Positions 7,333 to 15,779 of a stretch of DNA of 51,813 bases are shown here, piece by piece. Position 1 is the stretch's first letter. Each line of letters begins with the position of its first letter. Source of the stretch: Deltaproteobacteria bacterium. Lineage in GTDB: Bacteria > Desulfobacterota > Deferrimicrobia > Deferrimicrobiales > Deferrimicrobiaceae. A model generated the notes under the pieces. That model was not told the DNA's origin, did not search any database, and was given only the letters and a program-made list of their open reading frames with translations. Location of the stretch: positions 1-51,813 of the forward strand of contig JACRCO010000032.1 of NCBI GenBank assembly GCA_016218975.1, read 5' to 3'. Made by a program: the position numbers and the translations under genes.

Positions 7333-8436
7333 TCACTGCGCCAGGTTCCAGGGTTTAACGGCCAGGTGGTACACTTTCCAGCGATAGTTCGTGTATCCGG
7401 TGATGTCGAAATTGTTCCCGAATCCGGCATCCGCCATTCCCACATAGATCGGGTTTACCGGATGCGTGTAGGAATCGTCCCGCATCCCTTCCTGCGCCAG
7501 GATGGAGACCCTGATTTCCCTCAGCTGCGTTCGCATTGTCGCGGCGGCCGTGGCGCCTGCGGCGGGCAACCCGCCGGCGTTGGTCCATTGGTCCACCGAC
7601 CCGTTCCCGTCGACGTCAAGGCCGTACACCACCTGCATGTCGGCCACGCAGTCCAACAAGGGCAGGAGGTTCAAGGTGCCGTTGTTGTCGTGGGACACGA
7701 AACCTTTTACGAGCACCCCGGTGTTCGGCGCGCATCTCAGGGGAACAGTTACCGGCGGATTGGACGATGCATTCGCGACGTAGTAATCCGCGCGGTTGAA
7801 TGGCCGCATCGGGGGAGAGCCATCGACTCCGTAGACGATATTCGCCGAATAAGGTTCCGTGGGAACGTACGCCGCCGTGCTGCTGAATTGTGCGTACGGG
7901 GAGGCGGGATTGACCAGAGACCGCCGGTTGGCGTCCGTGCTTCCCAATGCGAGCACGATTACATATTCGGTGCCCGCGATGTTCTCTTCCGTGGAACCCC
8001 AGTTCCGCGTCGTCCCCGCCTGCGTCAGCGTCGTCCACTTGCCCGCCGCGTCCGCCGTGCCTACGGTCACCGACTTGACCGTTAAATAGTCGGACCGGTT
8101 CACGGTGAAGGCCGCATTGTCGATGCCGGCCGCCGCGCGCGGTGCGTTCGGGAAATCGTTGAGGGTGCTCAGGTTGTCCGCGGACGTTTCACTGTACAGT
8201 GGAGTGGACGTCGGCAGGTTGTTCCACGGCAGTCCGAAACCGAGGCTTTCCATATCCCTTCGAAGGAGTTCCAGTCCCAGGATCCCTTCAATGTTCGTTT
8301 CCACGATTTTCGTCTGGGTTTTGTACTGTTTCACCGACATGATGAAGAACGTCGAGGCCGCTGCGAGTACGAATCCCACGATCGCGACTGCGATGAGAAT
8401 CTCTATAAGTGTGAAGCCGGAATCGCGCCGTTTCAT
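7333..8436 (-). CDS. pilW: PilW-like minor type IV prepilin
   Basis: A 367-aa prepilin. The N-terminus MKRRDSG/FTLIEILIAVAI shows the prepilin peptidase site (Gly7/Phe8), Glu at +5 and the pilin hydrophobic helix. The segment GILGLELLRRDMESLGFGLP is the PilW signature after that helix. PilW is a large minor pilin that joins PilV, PilX and FimT in the priming complex carrying PilY1. The ATG at 8436 overlaps the upstream pilV stop by 4 bp, so translation is probably coupled. Confidence 0.87.
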   Translation of the reverse strand: MKRRDSGFTLIEILIAVAIVGFVLAAASTFFIMSVKQYKTQTKIVETNIEGILGLELLRRDMESLGFGLPWNNLPTSTPLYSETSADNLSTLNDFPNAPRAAAGIDNAAFTVNRSDYLTVKSVTVGTADAAGKWTTLTQAGTTRNWGSTEENIAGTEYVIVLALGSTDANRRSLVNPASPYAQFSSTAAYVPTEPYSANIVYGVDGSPPMRPFNRADYYVANASSNPPVTVPLRCAPNTGVLVKGFVSHDNNGTLNLLPLLDCVADMQVVYGLDVDGNGSVDQWTNAGGLPAAGATAAATMRTQLREIRVSILAQEGMRDDSYTHPVNPIYVGMADAGFGNNFDITGYTNYRWKVYHLAVKPWNLAQ

Positions 8437-8834
8437 CGCGGCCTCACTATGGTCATGATCGTATGGTTGTAAGTCCTCGGCTGGCCGTACTCCGTCCGGG
8501 TCCATGACACGGTGACCGTCACCTGGCGGCCCAACGCGGCGTTGACGTTATCGATCGCCGCGATGTTCCTTGTGACGGCGTAAGTCCGGTCGCTCCCGCG
8601 GACCTGTACGAACACGTTGTCCGTTGTCGTGGTGAGAACAAGATTGTCGTACGGGATGTTTCTCGCCTGCTGCATCACGTTGTCGGCCACGCTCACAGCC
8701 TGGTCGCGCTGCAGGTTCTTGATGTTCTGATCGAGCACCACGAGCCCGGCGTTCGTGATCCCCAGGAAAATGACGAAGGTGATCACGACGGCCACGAGCA
8801 CCTCGATCAGCGTCAGGCCGGCTTCACTTCTCAA
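8433..8834 (-). CDS. pilV: PilV-like minor type IV prepilin
   Basis: A 133-aa prepilin with MRSEAG/LTLIEVLVAVVIT, the class III signal with Glu at +5. Downstream, VSVADNVMQQARNIPYDNL matches the PilV region where two helical turns follow the membrane helix. It is a member of the minor-pilin priming complex. It overlaps fimT by 11 bp upstream and pilW by 4 bp downstream, which places it firmly in the operon. Confidence 0.85.
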   Translation of the reverse strand: MRSEAGLTLIEVLVAVVITFVIFLGITNAGLVVLDQNIKNLQRDQAVSVADNVMQQARNIPYDNLVLTTTTDNVFVQVRGSDRTYAVTRNIAAIDNVNAALGRQVTVTVSWTRTEYGQPRTYNHTIMTIVRPR

Positions 8835-9354
8835 CGCAGGACCCTCCCCCCGCGCTCGAGTACCTTCCCGTCCGCATCCTCGTTTGCGCGATCGAGATGC
8901 AGTCGTAATCCGGGTTGACCGACGACCCGGCCGGGGGGGAAATCAGGATATACCCCGTCCCCGTGGCCTCGCCGTGCCTGTTGAAGATCACGTTGTCCTG
9001 CGTTCCGGTAGCTGAAAGAAAGGAGACTACCGGGTAATTCACCGTCCCGCCGGCGACCTGGTTGTCTGATCCGGCATCGTACTGCCGGTTTCCGTCGGGC
9101 AGCGGGTTGGTGTCCTCGTAAGTGGCATACCCGTTGGGCGTAAATCGCACGAAATGGAACCGGCTCCTCTGCATGGAACGTCCCCGCGCATCCATAAGGT
9201 ACGCATACAACTCCTTCGTCTCGGCCTCCATTCCGTATTTCACCCTGAGATCGCTGAACGAACTGATGGCGAGCATCACGAGAATCCCGAGGATGGCGAC
9301 CGCCATGGCGATCTCAACAAGGGTGTACCCTCCCCTGCCGGTCCTTTCCTTCAC
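8824..9354 (-). CDS. FimT/GspH-family pseudopilin
   Basis: A 176-aa protein with the prepilin signal TGRGG/YTLVEIAMAVAILG (Glu at +5), followed by the GspH/FimT pattern of a long helix (LRVKYGMEAETKELYAYLMDARGRSMQRS) and beta strands with VIFNRHGEATGTGYILI. FimT-type minor pilins take part in pilus initiation and, in some species, bind DNA. The ATG start lies 6 bp after the pilY1 stop codon. The C-terminus has two Cys (in DYDCIS and GGSCVEK) that could form a disulfide. Confidence 0.85.
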   Translation of the reverse strand: MKERTGRGGYTLVEIAMAVAILGILVMLAISSFSDLRVKYGMEAETKELYAYLMDARGRSMQRSRFHFVRFTPNGYATYEDTNPLPDGNRQYDAGSDNQVAGGTVNYPVVSFLSATGTQDNVIFNRHGEATGTGYILISPPAGSSVNPDYDCISIAQTRMRTGRYSSAGGGSCVEK

Positions 9355-9360
9355 GGATTC

Positions 9361-12300
9361 CTACCTCTCCCTCATGTGCAGGATCCGCTTTACCGGCGGC
9401 GGCTGCGAGAGAAGCGACAGCCCCTGCGCAGTCGGCGGCACACCCTCCAAAGCACTCGTTCTGCGGCCTCCCTTTTCCGAAAAAGCGCTGGACAGGTCAA
9501 CCTGTTCCACGCTCGCCGTAGATACCTGGACAAGTCCCTGCCCTTTTAAAACTTTCGGCGCGCCTCCCGTGTTGTATCGTGTCGCCCAGATGAAACTCTT
9601 TCCTCCCAGCGCGCACTCGTCGGCATACGGCTTGAAAGTCGTGAAGAACACGATTCCTGAGGTGGTGGCCAGGGGATCTGTTATGACCCTTTCCGCCCGG
9701 TACGGCCGCGCAACATTGTCATAGGTATACCATGACATTGTGTTATCGATCGTCGAGGACGGATCGAGGTCTATATACCATCCCTTGAACGACGCACTGC
9801 TCGCAGTTAACTCCGATGGAACGCTGTTGTTGTCGGTTACGTTCCTGAACGTGTTATCCGTCGGAGGGAAAGCGATCGTGGTCGTGCAGTTATCGTTGAT
9901 CGTGTTGTACTGCGTGAAGCAGGGATCCTTGACCGCGAAAAGACGACGCTGGTTCGTTTCGTCGTCGATGGTGGGACTTGTTTGGGAGCCGGACGGCGGG
10001 ACCTCGAAAAAATATCTCCCGGTCCCGAAGTACAGCCAGTTCTGACTGTAGTTTTTGTTCTGAAGCCTTGCCACGTAGGACGTGACCGGCCCGATATCGT
10101 CGATCACCTTGTTGAAAACCCAACCTGCTCCGGGAGAATTTGACGGCGTCACGTTCTTCGTCACGATCCGGCCGACCCCGCCCTGGGTCCAGGAGTAATT
10201 GCTGCCCGAACCGGTCCTTTTCACGTATCCGACATAGATCGCATCGTCCTGGTAGTCTATGTTGAAATCCGCCACCGAATTGATCATGGAGCCGGCGAAG
10301 GCATACGTGATCGCCGGGCTCGGCGTGATGGTCTGGACCAGCGCCCCGGTTTCAAGGTTCAGGACGAAGAATCGGAGCTGCTGGTTGGACCGGCCGAGGA
10401 ACTGGTTGTTCGCGGTGTCGATCGGTCCGGTCGGCCCCGAGCCGAAAACGACATACCATTCGCCGTTCCGCGACCGGTCGCGCTGGCCGGTCGACGGATT
10501 CACGGCGTTGATCCTGACGATCGCGGGTCCCGTCGTCGTGAACCCGAGCCCGCCGTTCGCAACGGCATCCGGGATATTCACGTTGGAGAATTCCCATAAC
10601 AGGGTGGGAGTCGTCGGATCCGTTACGTCCATTGCGAAGTACGAGGAAAACCCCTTGTCCGCGGCCGGCGTCTTGACACAATCCTCCCCCGTGGAGCAAG
10701 TTGTTGCGTTTTCGCACGCCCCTCCGAAACGCATTCCCGCGATGAGGATCGTCCGCCAGCTTTCCGCAGTGCGGACATCAGTCGTATTGCCCTGTATGCT
10801 CGCGTCGAATACGTACGGAGTAAGGTCGACATAGTACAGGTGGCAATAGTCCGGGTCCTTCAGGTATTTGAGATACGGCAGGGCGTTCCGCGGAATGAAA
10901 GCCCACGCCTCGTCTCCTAGGATCGTGCCGGTGTACGGATTCGTGATCCTGGCTTTTTCCCACGTTTGTTTCCCGTCCCAGTTCAGCTCCAGTTTCCCGA
11001 GGCGGAAAGCGTGCAGCATCCCGTCGTTCCCGCCGGTGAAGACCATTCCGCGGTTTTTATATGCGGTGTTGTCGATGAAGCTTTTATACGTCGTATCGCT
11101 GTAGACCGAGTCGTATTTGTTCAGCTGGATGCCCGCGACGATCCGGGGGGTGGAATTGACGATATCGCCCAGTCTCCACACGCTGTTGTCGCCGCCGAAA
11201 GATACTGTTCGCCTGCGAAGGTTCCAATCATCTGTGTTGTCGATCCCGTTGACGTAATTGATGATCGTGACCACGTTGTCACCGGTGTCGGGCAGAATGT
11301 AGGGACTCAAAGTGGACGCGTTGGCCACGGAAAAATCTATCAATGCCGTGCCGCTCACGGAGGTTTTGATCGTCCGTGGATTGGAAGCCAGGTCACGCTC
11401 CCAAAGTTTTTTCCCCGCCTCCCACAGGCTGCTCACGTCTTCGAACCGCACGATGCGGTTGGGGCCGGGCTGGGTGTCCTTTATGCCGTCGCCGTTACTG
11501 TCATCCCAAAGCCGCACCTCGGTAAGCTGGGTGACAGGGTTGAAGTAAAACTGAAGGATATCGTCGTTCCTCAGGTTAAGTATGTTGTCTCCCGTCGTTT
11601 CCTCGCGGATGGTTGCATTCGCGAAAAACGGGTCCACATAGTACCACTGGTTCTGAAGCGCCCCCGCCCACCAGACGATATCGTCGCCGATCGCGCGCCG
11701 CGGGTAAAAAACCGCCTGAATCAGGTTCGCGCCGCTACCCTCTCCCGAGGCGAGGACCGACGCGGCGGTGCCGGACGACGCACGCTTCAGGATGCTAGCA
11801 AATGCGTTCCGGATCGCCTGCTCCAGTTCATTCCCGTCGTTGGCTTCGTAGAAGGTGTCGGGCTCGCCGTCGAGGTCGGTGTCCCAGCATGACTGGTTGT
11901 TCGCGGTACAGCTGGCGTTGTCCTGGAACCCCCCGTTGATGGCGGCGTAGCGGAGAAGCGTGGATCCCTTCCCGAAGGCGAAGACGTTGTACAGGGTGAT
12001 ATTCTGTGTGCCGCCAATGTCGCTTCGCAGGTCGTTCGTGTGCATGTAGAGCGCCACGTCCTCCATGCCGGCAGTGTAGCCCCCGGCGCCGCATGATCCG
12101 AAGGACGATGAGGAAAATTGCCCTCCCGTAATCGGCTTTGAAACGGCCGGACAGCTTTCGCCTTCGCAATTGTAGTTCGATCTGCCGGACGCATAGTTCA
12201 CCATTATCGCCGGCATATTTCCATCGCCGCACGGCTCGCCGTCCGTGATGTAGAGCACGAAACTCTTCTGGCAAACCGGGTAACGCGGAGTTCCAGTGCC

Positions 12301-13323
12301 GTAATTCATCGGGTCCGCGCTGGATGAAATGTTGTAGTCGCTGGTCTCGTACCTTGGCCCCGGCCCTCCGTGCATCGACGCCTGCTGGGCGAAATATCCC
12401 ATCGCCGTATAAAGCGTTTCCCCCAGCGGCGTGTTCGTAAAGGGCCTCGTGTTGTTTATTTCGTTGACGGTGCTGGAGAGGCTTCCGCTGCCCACGTTGA
12501 CCCTGACCCTGCCGCCTTCATTGTTGCCGCTTGCATCGTTCACTTTGTAAAAAGTTAGCCCGATCCGCGCCCTGGAACCTACGACGTCCTGCAGAACGCC
12601 CTGGACGGGAGACGGCACGCGAACGCGTACATAAAAAGTTCCACTGACGCCGCTGATGGTGAAAGTCGATGTACCCGAGCCGGAGCCGTTGCAGCTCCCC
12701 GACTGGTAATTGAACGTATATGTTTTCGCACCGTTATAAGGGGTATAACTTTGATTGTCCGTGAATTGCTTCAGGACCCCCCGCGCTTCGCAGTCGGATT
12801 TTTCTCCTTCCACCTTGTCCCAGCCGGTCCCCTCTCCTCCTGCGCGCTTCCCCCCTGTCAACACTTTCCGAATTATGTCGACGCGGCGCATGGTCAGCCA
12901 GTTGAGGAAGTTCCCATCCCACTCGGACGAATTCTTCGATCTTGTAACCTTTGTTACGGATTGCACGAATTTATTGCCTGAATTGTCGTACGTGTACCAG
13001 TAGTCCGGGTTGAAATAGCCGTAATATTTATAGTCCGGGTACGTGCCGGGGGTTAGGAATCCGCTGCAGGCCTGGTCCAGCGAGCAGTCGTTGTCGCTCG
13101 CAGAGGGGATCCGGTTGAAACCATCGTAGTACGCCATATTGAACATGCTTCCGGACGTATCGACAACGATCATGACGTTCGGCTGGACGTTCTGTATTAC
13201 ATACGGCGGTACGATGCAGTAATCCGTCATCCCCGCTCGGAGCGTCCCCGGCGAGGTCATTAACAAAAAGGACACCAAGATAAATACAAATGGAAATGCC
13301 GGAGACGACTTCAGGTTCTTCAT
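9361..13323 (-). CDS. pilY1: PilY1-type pilus tip adhesin with VWA domain
   Basis: A 1320-aa exported protein. A Sec signal peptide spans about residues 1-30 (hydrophobic FVFILVSFLLMTS, then LRAG). A von Willebrand A domain follows with the MIDAS motif DTSGSM (Asp55-Ser57-Ser59). The C-terminal half is the PilY1 beta-propeller, with an EF-hand-like calcium loop DDSNGDGIKD near residue 606. PilY1 sits at the pilus tip, controls extension and retraction, and can act in surface sensing and adhesion. Several Cys pairs (for example CGAGGY, CTANNQSC) suggest disulfides. The start ATG has GAGGT upstream. It is the largest gene of the operon and precedes fimT-pilV-pilW-pilX. Confidence 0.93.
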   Translation of the reverse strand: MKNLKSSPAFPFVFILVSFLLMTSPGTLRAGMTDYCIVPPYVIQNVQPNVMIVVDTSGSMFNMAYYDGFNRIPSASDNDCSLDQACSGFLTPGTYPDYKYYGYFNPDYWYTYDNSGNKFVQSVTKVTRSKNSSEWDGNFLNWLTMRRVDIIRKVLTGGKRAGGEGTGWDKVEGEKSDCEARGVLKQFTDNQSYTPYNGAKTYTFNYQSGSCNGSGSGTSTFTISGVSGTFYVRVRVPSPVQGVLQDVVGSRARIGLTFYKVNDASGNNEGGRVRVNVGSGSLSSTVNEINNTRPFTNTPLGETLYTAMGYFAQQASMHGGPGPRYETSDYNISSSADPMNYGTGTPRYPVCQKSFVLYITDGEPCGDGNMPAIMVNYASGRSNYNCEGESCPAVSKPITGGQFSSSSFGSCGAGGYTAGMEDVALYMHTNDLRSDIGGTQNITLYNVFAFGKGSTLLRYAAINGGFQDNASCTANNQSCWDTDLDGEPDTFYEANDGNELEQAIRNAFASILKRASSGTAASVLASGEGSGANLIQAVFYPRRAIGDDIVWWAGALQNQWYYVDPFFANATIREETTGDNILNLRNDDILQFYFNPVTQLTEVRLWDDSNGDGIKDTQPGPNRIVRFEDVSSLWEAGKKLWERDLASNPRTIKTSVSGTALIDFSVANASTLSPYILPDTGDNVVTIINYVNGIDNTDDWNLRRRTVSFGGDNSVWRLGDIVNSTPRIVAGIQLNKYDSVYSDTTYKSFIDNTAYKNRGMVFTGGNDGMLHAFRLGKLELNWDGKQTWEKARITNPYTGTILGDEAWAFIPRNALPYLKYLKDPDYCHLYYVDLTPYVFDASIQGNTTDVRTAESWRTILIAGMRFGGACENATTCSTGEDCVKTPAADKGFSSYFAMDVTDPTTPTLLWEFSNVNIPDAVANGGLGFTTTGPAIVRINAVNPSTGQRDRSRNGEWYVVFGSGPTGPIDTANNQFLGRSNQQLRFFVLNLETGALVQTITPSPAITYAFAGSMINSVADFNIDYQDDAIYVGYVKRTGSGSNYSWTQGGVGRIVTKNVTPSNSPGAGWVFNKVIDDIGPVTSYVARLQNKNYSQNWLYFGTGRYFFEVPPSGSQTSPTIDDETNQRRLFAVKDPCFTQYNTINDNCTTTIAFPPTDNTFRNVTDNNSVPSELTASSASFKGWYIDLDPSSTIDNTMSWYTYDNVARPYRAERVITDPLATTSGIVFFTTFKPYADECALGGKSFIWATRYNTGGAPKVLKGQGLVQVSTASVEQVDLSSAFSEKGGRRTSALEGVPPTAQGLSLLSQPPPVKRILHMRER

Positions 13324-13333
13324 AAGGGATACC

Positions 13334-13660
13334 TCACTCGATCATGTCAGCGGGGTAGACGACCACGGCTGTCACTTTCCCTTTCGACAGGTACAACTTC
13401 ACTTTCCTCCCCCTGGCCACTTCCGAAAGGGAAACCGATATGCCCGACGTCGACCTGACGGTTGCGTGGCCTATGTCGTATGTATTGCCTCTCACCGCGA
13501 CGTGCGTGCCGGACGCACTCTCGACGATTCCCTCGATCGAGGGAAGACGCGACGCTACGGCGGTATCGGGCAGCCCTGCGATCGCGACAAGGAGTATCGC
13601 GAGCGGCAACAAGGCCGCTGCGACCGACTGACAACGTTTCTTCCTGCTCTTCGAACCCAT
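13334..13660 (-). CDS. Small exported protein preceding PilY1
   Basis: Function unknown, about 108 aa. The N-terminus MGSKSRKKRCQSVAAALLPL is a basic stretch followed by a hydrophobic signal (to about residue 31, ending AVAS). The mature part (RLPSIEGIVESASGTHVAVRGNTYDI...) looks like one small beta-barrel. The ATG at 13660 is preferred because GGAGG sits 5 nt upstream of it; in-frame ATGs at 13663 and 13672 lie too close to or upstream of that site. It is 10 bp from pilY1 and is the first gene after the sigma-54-like promoter, so a role in the pilus machinery is likely by context only. Confidence 0.75.
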   Translation of the reverse strand: MGSKSRKKRCQSVAAALLPLAILLVAIAGLPDTAVASRLPSIEGIVESASGTHVAVRGNTYDIGHATVRSTSGISVSLSEVARGRKVKLYLSKGKVTAVVVYPADMIE

Positions 13661-13973
13661 CATCTCCTCCATTCAGGGACGGGAATTTCCCGCTGCTGCG
13701 AAAATCAAGGGATACCCGTTTTCCCGACAGCAAATTTAAAGCGCAGCAATAACGGTGCCGATGCCAGTATATGCTTCCAGTGTCGCATCAAGTCCTTATC
13801 GGCCTGTTCGGGCTGTAACTTCATCTTTTTGATAAAAAAGAGGATTCGGGTTGGGGTGAATTACAGGACATGCGCTTGCAGGCAGTTGGCAGAAACAATT
13901 AATCCTATTTGAAACGCAAAAGGTACCCATGTGAATATTAAACTATTTTATCTCCATTAAATGTTTTAATATA
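13661..13973. other. Intergenic region upstream of pilus operon
   Basis: About 310 bp without a convincing gene. It holds the sigma-54-like promoter listed separately. An AT-rich segment (about 13880-13975) follows the end of the Sir2 gene. A 39-codon minus-strand frame (13824-13705, beginning MKLQPEQADKDLMRHW) has only a weak ribosome binding site and overlaps the promoter, so it is not called a gene. No c-di-GMP (GEMM) riboswitch pattern was found. Confidence 0.6.
13745..13760 (-). promoter_or_regulatory. Candidate sigma-54 promoter of the pilus operon
   Basis: On the minus strand CGGCACCGTTATTGCT matches the -24/-12 consensus TGGCACGNNNNTTGCW at all but two positions, with exact GG-to-GC spacing. 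The start would be near 13733, giving a leader of about 70 nt before the first operon gene. PilS/PilR-dependent sigma-54 control of pilin genes is known in other bacteria, which makes this site plausible. Confidence 0.6.
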
Positions 13974-14738
13974 TCATATCGTTCCTTTCTCCCGCTTGAG
14001 ATGCCCGAGCAGCAATTCCAACGCCTCCGAAGCGCCGGAGCGCAGATGGATATCGGTAACGTTTGCGGTCAAAAGGGTCTCTTCCGGGTTGATTTCAATG
14101 ATGAAGGAACCTTGCCTCCTCGCGATCCGCGGGATTTCCGAAGCCGGGGCGACCTGCGCGGAGGTACCGATGACCAGCAGGACGCTGCATTCCCTCGCTT
14201 CGGTTTCGGAATCCTCCTGGGCGTGCCATGGTATCGGCTCTCCGAAAAACACGATGTCGGGCTTCAGTATCGCACCGCAGGAGCAACGAGGCGGGATCCC
14301 TTCTGCGACCTTTTCCAGGGACGGATAGCGCTTCCAGCAAGTTATGCAGACAAGTTCCGACGGATTGCCGTGGAATTCGATCACCTTCCGGGATCCGGCC
14401 GCCTGGTGAAGGCCGTCGACGTTCTGGGTGATGACGGACCGAAGGATGCCCATCCTTTCAAGTTCCGCAAGAACGTTGTGTGCGGGATTCGGAGCGGCCT
14501 TTTTAAGGACGTCGATCATCTCGGAGAGCATTTTCCAGACTTTTCCCGGGTCTTCGAGGAATGCGCCGATGGTCGCGTACTCCGACGGGTCGAAACGCTC
14601 CCACATCCCCTGCGCGCCGCGGAACGCAGGTACGCCGCTCTCAACGGAAATACCCGCCCCCGTCAGTGCGACCGCATTCCTTCGGGAAGCGAGAACTTCC
14701 GCCGCCTCGAGGTATGGTTCTTTCCTTGCCTTCCTCAA
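13974..14738 (-). CDS. Sir2-family NAD-dependent protein deacetylase
   Basis: Removes acyl groups from lysines with NAD as co-substrate, cytoplasmic. The 254-aa protein has the NAD-binding GAGISVESGVPAFRGAQGMW (about 27-46), the TQNVDGLHQAAGS loop, and the catalytic His in IEFHGN (about 124). Four zinc Cys are CITC and CSCG. C-terminal IGTSAQVAPASEIP completes the Rossmann fold. The Tyr-x-x-Arg pair that marks desuccinylating SIRT5/CobB enzymes is not evident between FLEDPGKVW and NPAH, so plain deacetylation is more likely. The start is TTG at 14738 with AGGAAGGAA upstream. It lies 12 bp after the SCP2 gene and probably shares its transcript. Confidence 0.9.
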   Translation of the reverse strand: MRKARKEPYLEAAEVLASRRNAVALTGAGISVESGVPAFRGAQGMWERFDPSEYATIGAFLEDPGKVWKMLSEMIDVLKKAAPNPAHNVLAELERMGILRSVITQNVDGLHQAAGSRKVIEFHGNPSELVCITCWKRYPSLEKVAEGIPPRCSCGAILKPDIVFFGEPIPWHAQEDSETEARECSVLLVIGTSAQVAPASEIPRIARRQGSFIIEINPEETLLTANVTDIHLRSGASEALELLLGHLKREKGTI

Positions 14739-14750
14739 TTCCTTCCTGTT

Positions 14751-15074
14751 TCAGCCCTTGAGCAGCGATTCCAGCTTTAGAGCGAGACCGAAATCTCCCG
14801 CGACCTTGAGTTTCCCCGTCATGAACGCCATCTGCCCATTGAGTTTCCCCGAGATAAGCGCAAGAAAATCGGCTTCCGCCATCGTGACGGTGCAGTTCGG
14901 GGAAGGCGCCTCGCCCTTCGCCACCGCGGCCTTTCCGTCCGCCAGCGTGACATTGTAAAGCGCGTCTCCCACCCGGAACTGGTAGACGCAGTTCATCCCG
15001 GCCAGCCTGGAAGCGCTCTGCGCCAGTCTCACCTGGAGCGACTCGAAGAACTCCGTTACCGCGGCGTCGGCCAT
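14751..15074 (-). CDS. SCP2 sterol-binding-domain protein
   Basis: A 107-aa stand-alone SCP2-type lipid-binding domain. The pattern YQFRVGDALYNVTLADGKAAVAKGEAPSPNCTVTM... followed by LISGKLNGQMAFMTGKLKVAGDFGLALKLESL is characteristic: the conserved G-K-L-K-V/I-x-G-D near the C-terminus is clear. Such domains bind acyl chains or other hydrophobic ligands; the ligand is unknown here. The start is the ATG at 15074 with GGAGGGG six nt upstream; an upstream TTG in the same frame overlaps that site. It is divergent from coaE and is followed by the Sir2 gene. Confidence 0.88.
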   Translation of the reverse strand: MADAAVTEFFESLQVRLAQSASRLAGMNCVYQFRVGDALYNVTLADGKAAVAKGEAPSPNCTVTMAEADFLALISGKLNGQMAFMTGKLKVAGDFGLALKLESLLKG

Positions 15075-15142
15075 CTTCCCCTCCTTCAACAATTATGAAT
15101 GGTGGTTCATTATGATACGACCGTACCACCGCTTCCGCTGCG

Positions 15143-15170
15143 TTGTCAACGCACAAACGGCTGTTATAAT
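15143..15170 (+). promoter_or_regulatory. Promoter of coaE giving a leaderless mRNA
   Basis: TTGTCA (15143-15148) and a perfect TATAAT (15165-15170) are 16 bp apart. The coaE ATG begins at 15177, only 6 bp after the -10 box, which is where transcription would normally start. No Shine-Dalgarno precedes the ATG, so the transcript is predicted to be leaderless. Confidence 0.65.
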
Positions 15171-15176
15171 CGCGCC

Positions 15177-15779
15177 ATGAAGGTTTACGGGCTGACGGGT
15201 GGAATCGGGACAGGAAAGAGCACCGTGGCGCGCATGCTCGCCGAGGAAGGCATACCCGTCGTCGACGCCGACCTGATCGCCCGCGAGATAGCGGCCCCGG
15301 GAAGTCCTGTTCATGCGGAAATCGTCCGGCGTTTCGGCAGCGGTATCCTTCTTCCCGACGGCGGCATCGACCGTAAAAAGCTGGGGGGTATCGTTTTCGC
15401 CGACCCCGCGAGGCGGGCGGAACTCGAATCCCTCACTCATCCGGCCATCGCAATGGAGATCGCCGGCGCGCTCGGCAGGCTTGAAGCGGATGGCCGCGAG
15501 ATCGCCGTCGTCGAGGCTGCGCTTATATACGAAGCGAATCGCAAGGGCCGCTTCGAGGCGGTGATCGCCGTTCGGTGCGGGTTCGATGAGCAGGTTCGCC
15601 GCCTGATGTCCCGCGACGGGATAACGCGGGAGGAGGCGCTTCAGCGCATCGGATCGCAGATGGACCCGGAGGAGAAGGCGCGCGCCTCCGGGATCGTCAT
15701 CGACAACTCGGGAACCATTGACGCCACCCGCGCCCAGGTGCAGGCCTTCGTCGCATCCTTAAAACGGGGACGTTCCTGA
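15177..15779 (+). CDS. coaE: Dephospho-CoA kinase
   Basis: Last step of coenzyme A synthesis: phosphorylation of the 3'-OH of dephospho-CoA by ATP. The 200-aa length is standard. The P-loop GLTGGIGTGKST is at residues 5-16, followed by the conserved DADLIARE motif (about 32-39). The region LTHPAI (about 88) is also typical. The start ATG has no ribosome binding site but matches the leaderless promoter just upstream. The last codons (LKRGRS and the TGA stop) lie inside the inverted repeat at 15761-15850, so the repeat appears to have replaced or extended the original C-terminus. Confidence 0.95.
   Translation: MKVYGLTGGIGTGKSTVARMLAEEGIPVVDADLIAREIAAPGSPVHAEIVRRFGSGILLPDGGIDRKKLGGIVFADPARRAELESLTHPAIAMEIAGALGRLEADGREIAVVEAALIYEANRKGRFEAVIAVRCGFDEQVRRLMSRDGITREEALQRIGSQMDPEEKARASGIVIDNSGTIDATRAQVQAFVASLKRGRS

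Noticed and set aside
13705-13824. 39-codon minus-strand frame beginning MKLQPEQADKDLMRHW before the pilus operon
   Set aside because: It has only a weak ribosome binding site, is very short, and overlaps the sigma-54-like promoter. No known family was recognised.
13673-13973. Possible c-di-GMP (GEMM) riboswitch before PilY1
   Set aside because: The conserved GEMM core sequences and the expected two-helix arrangement were not found on the minus strand.
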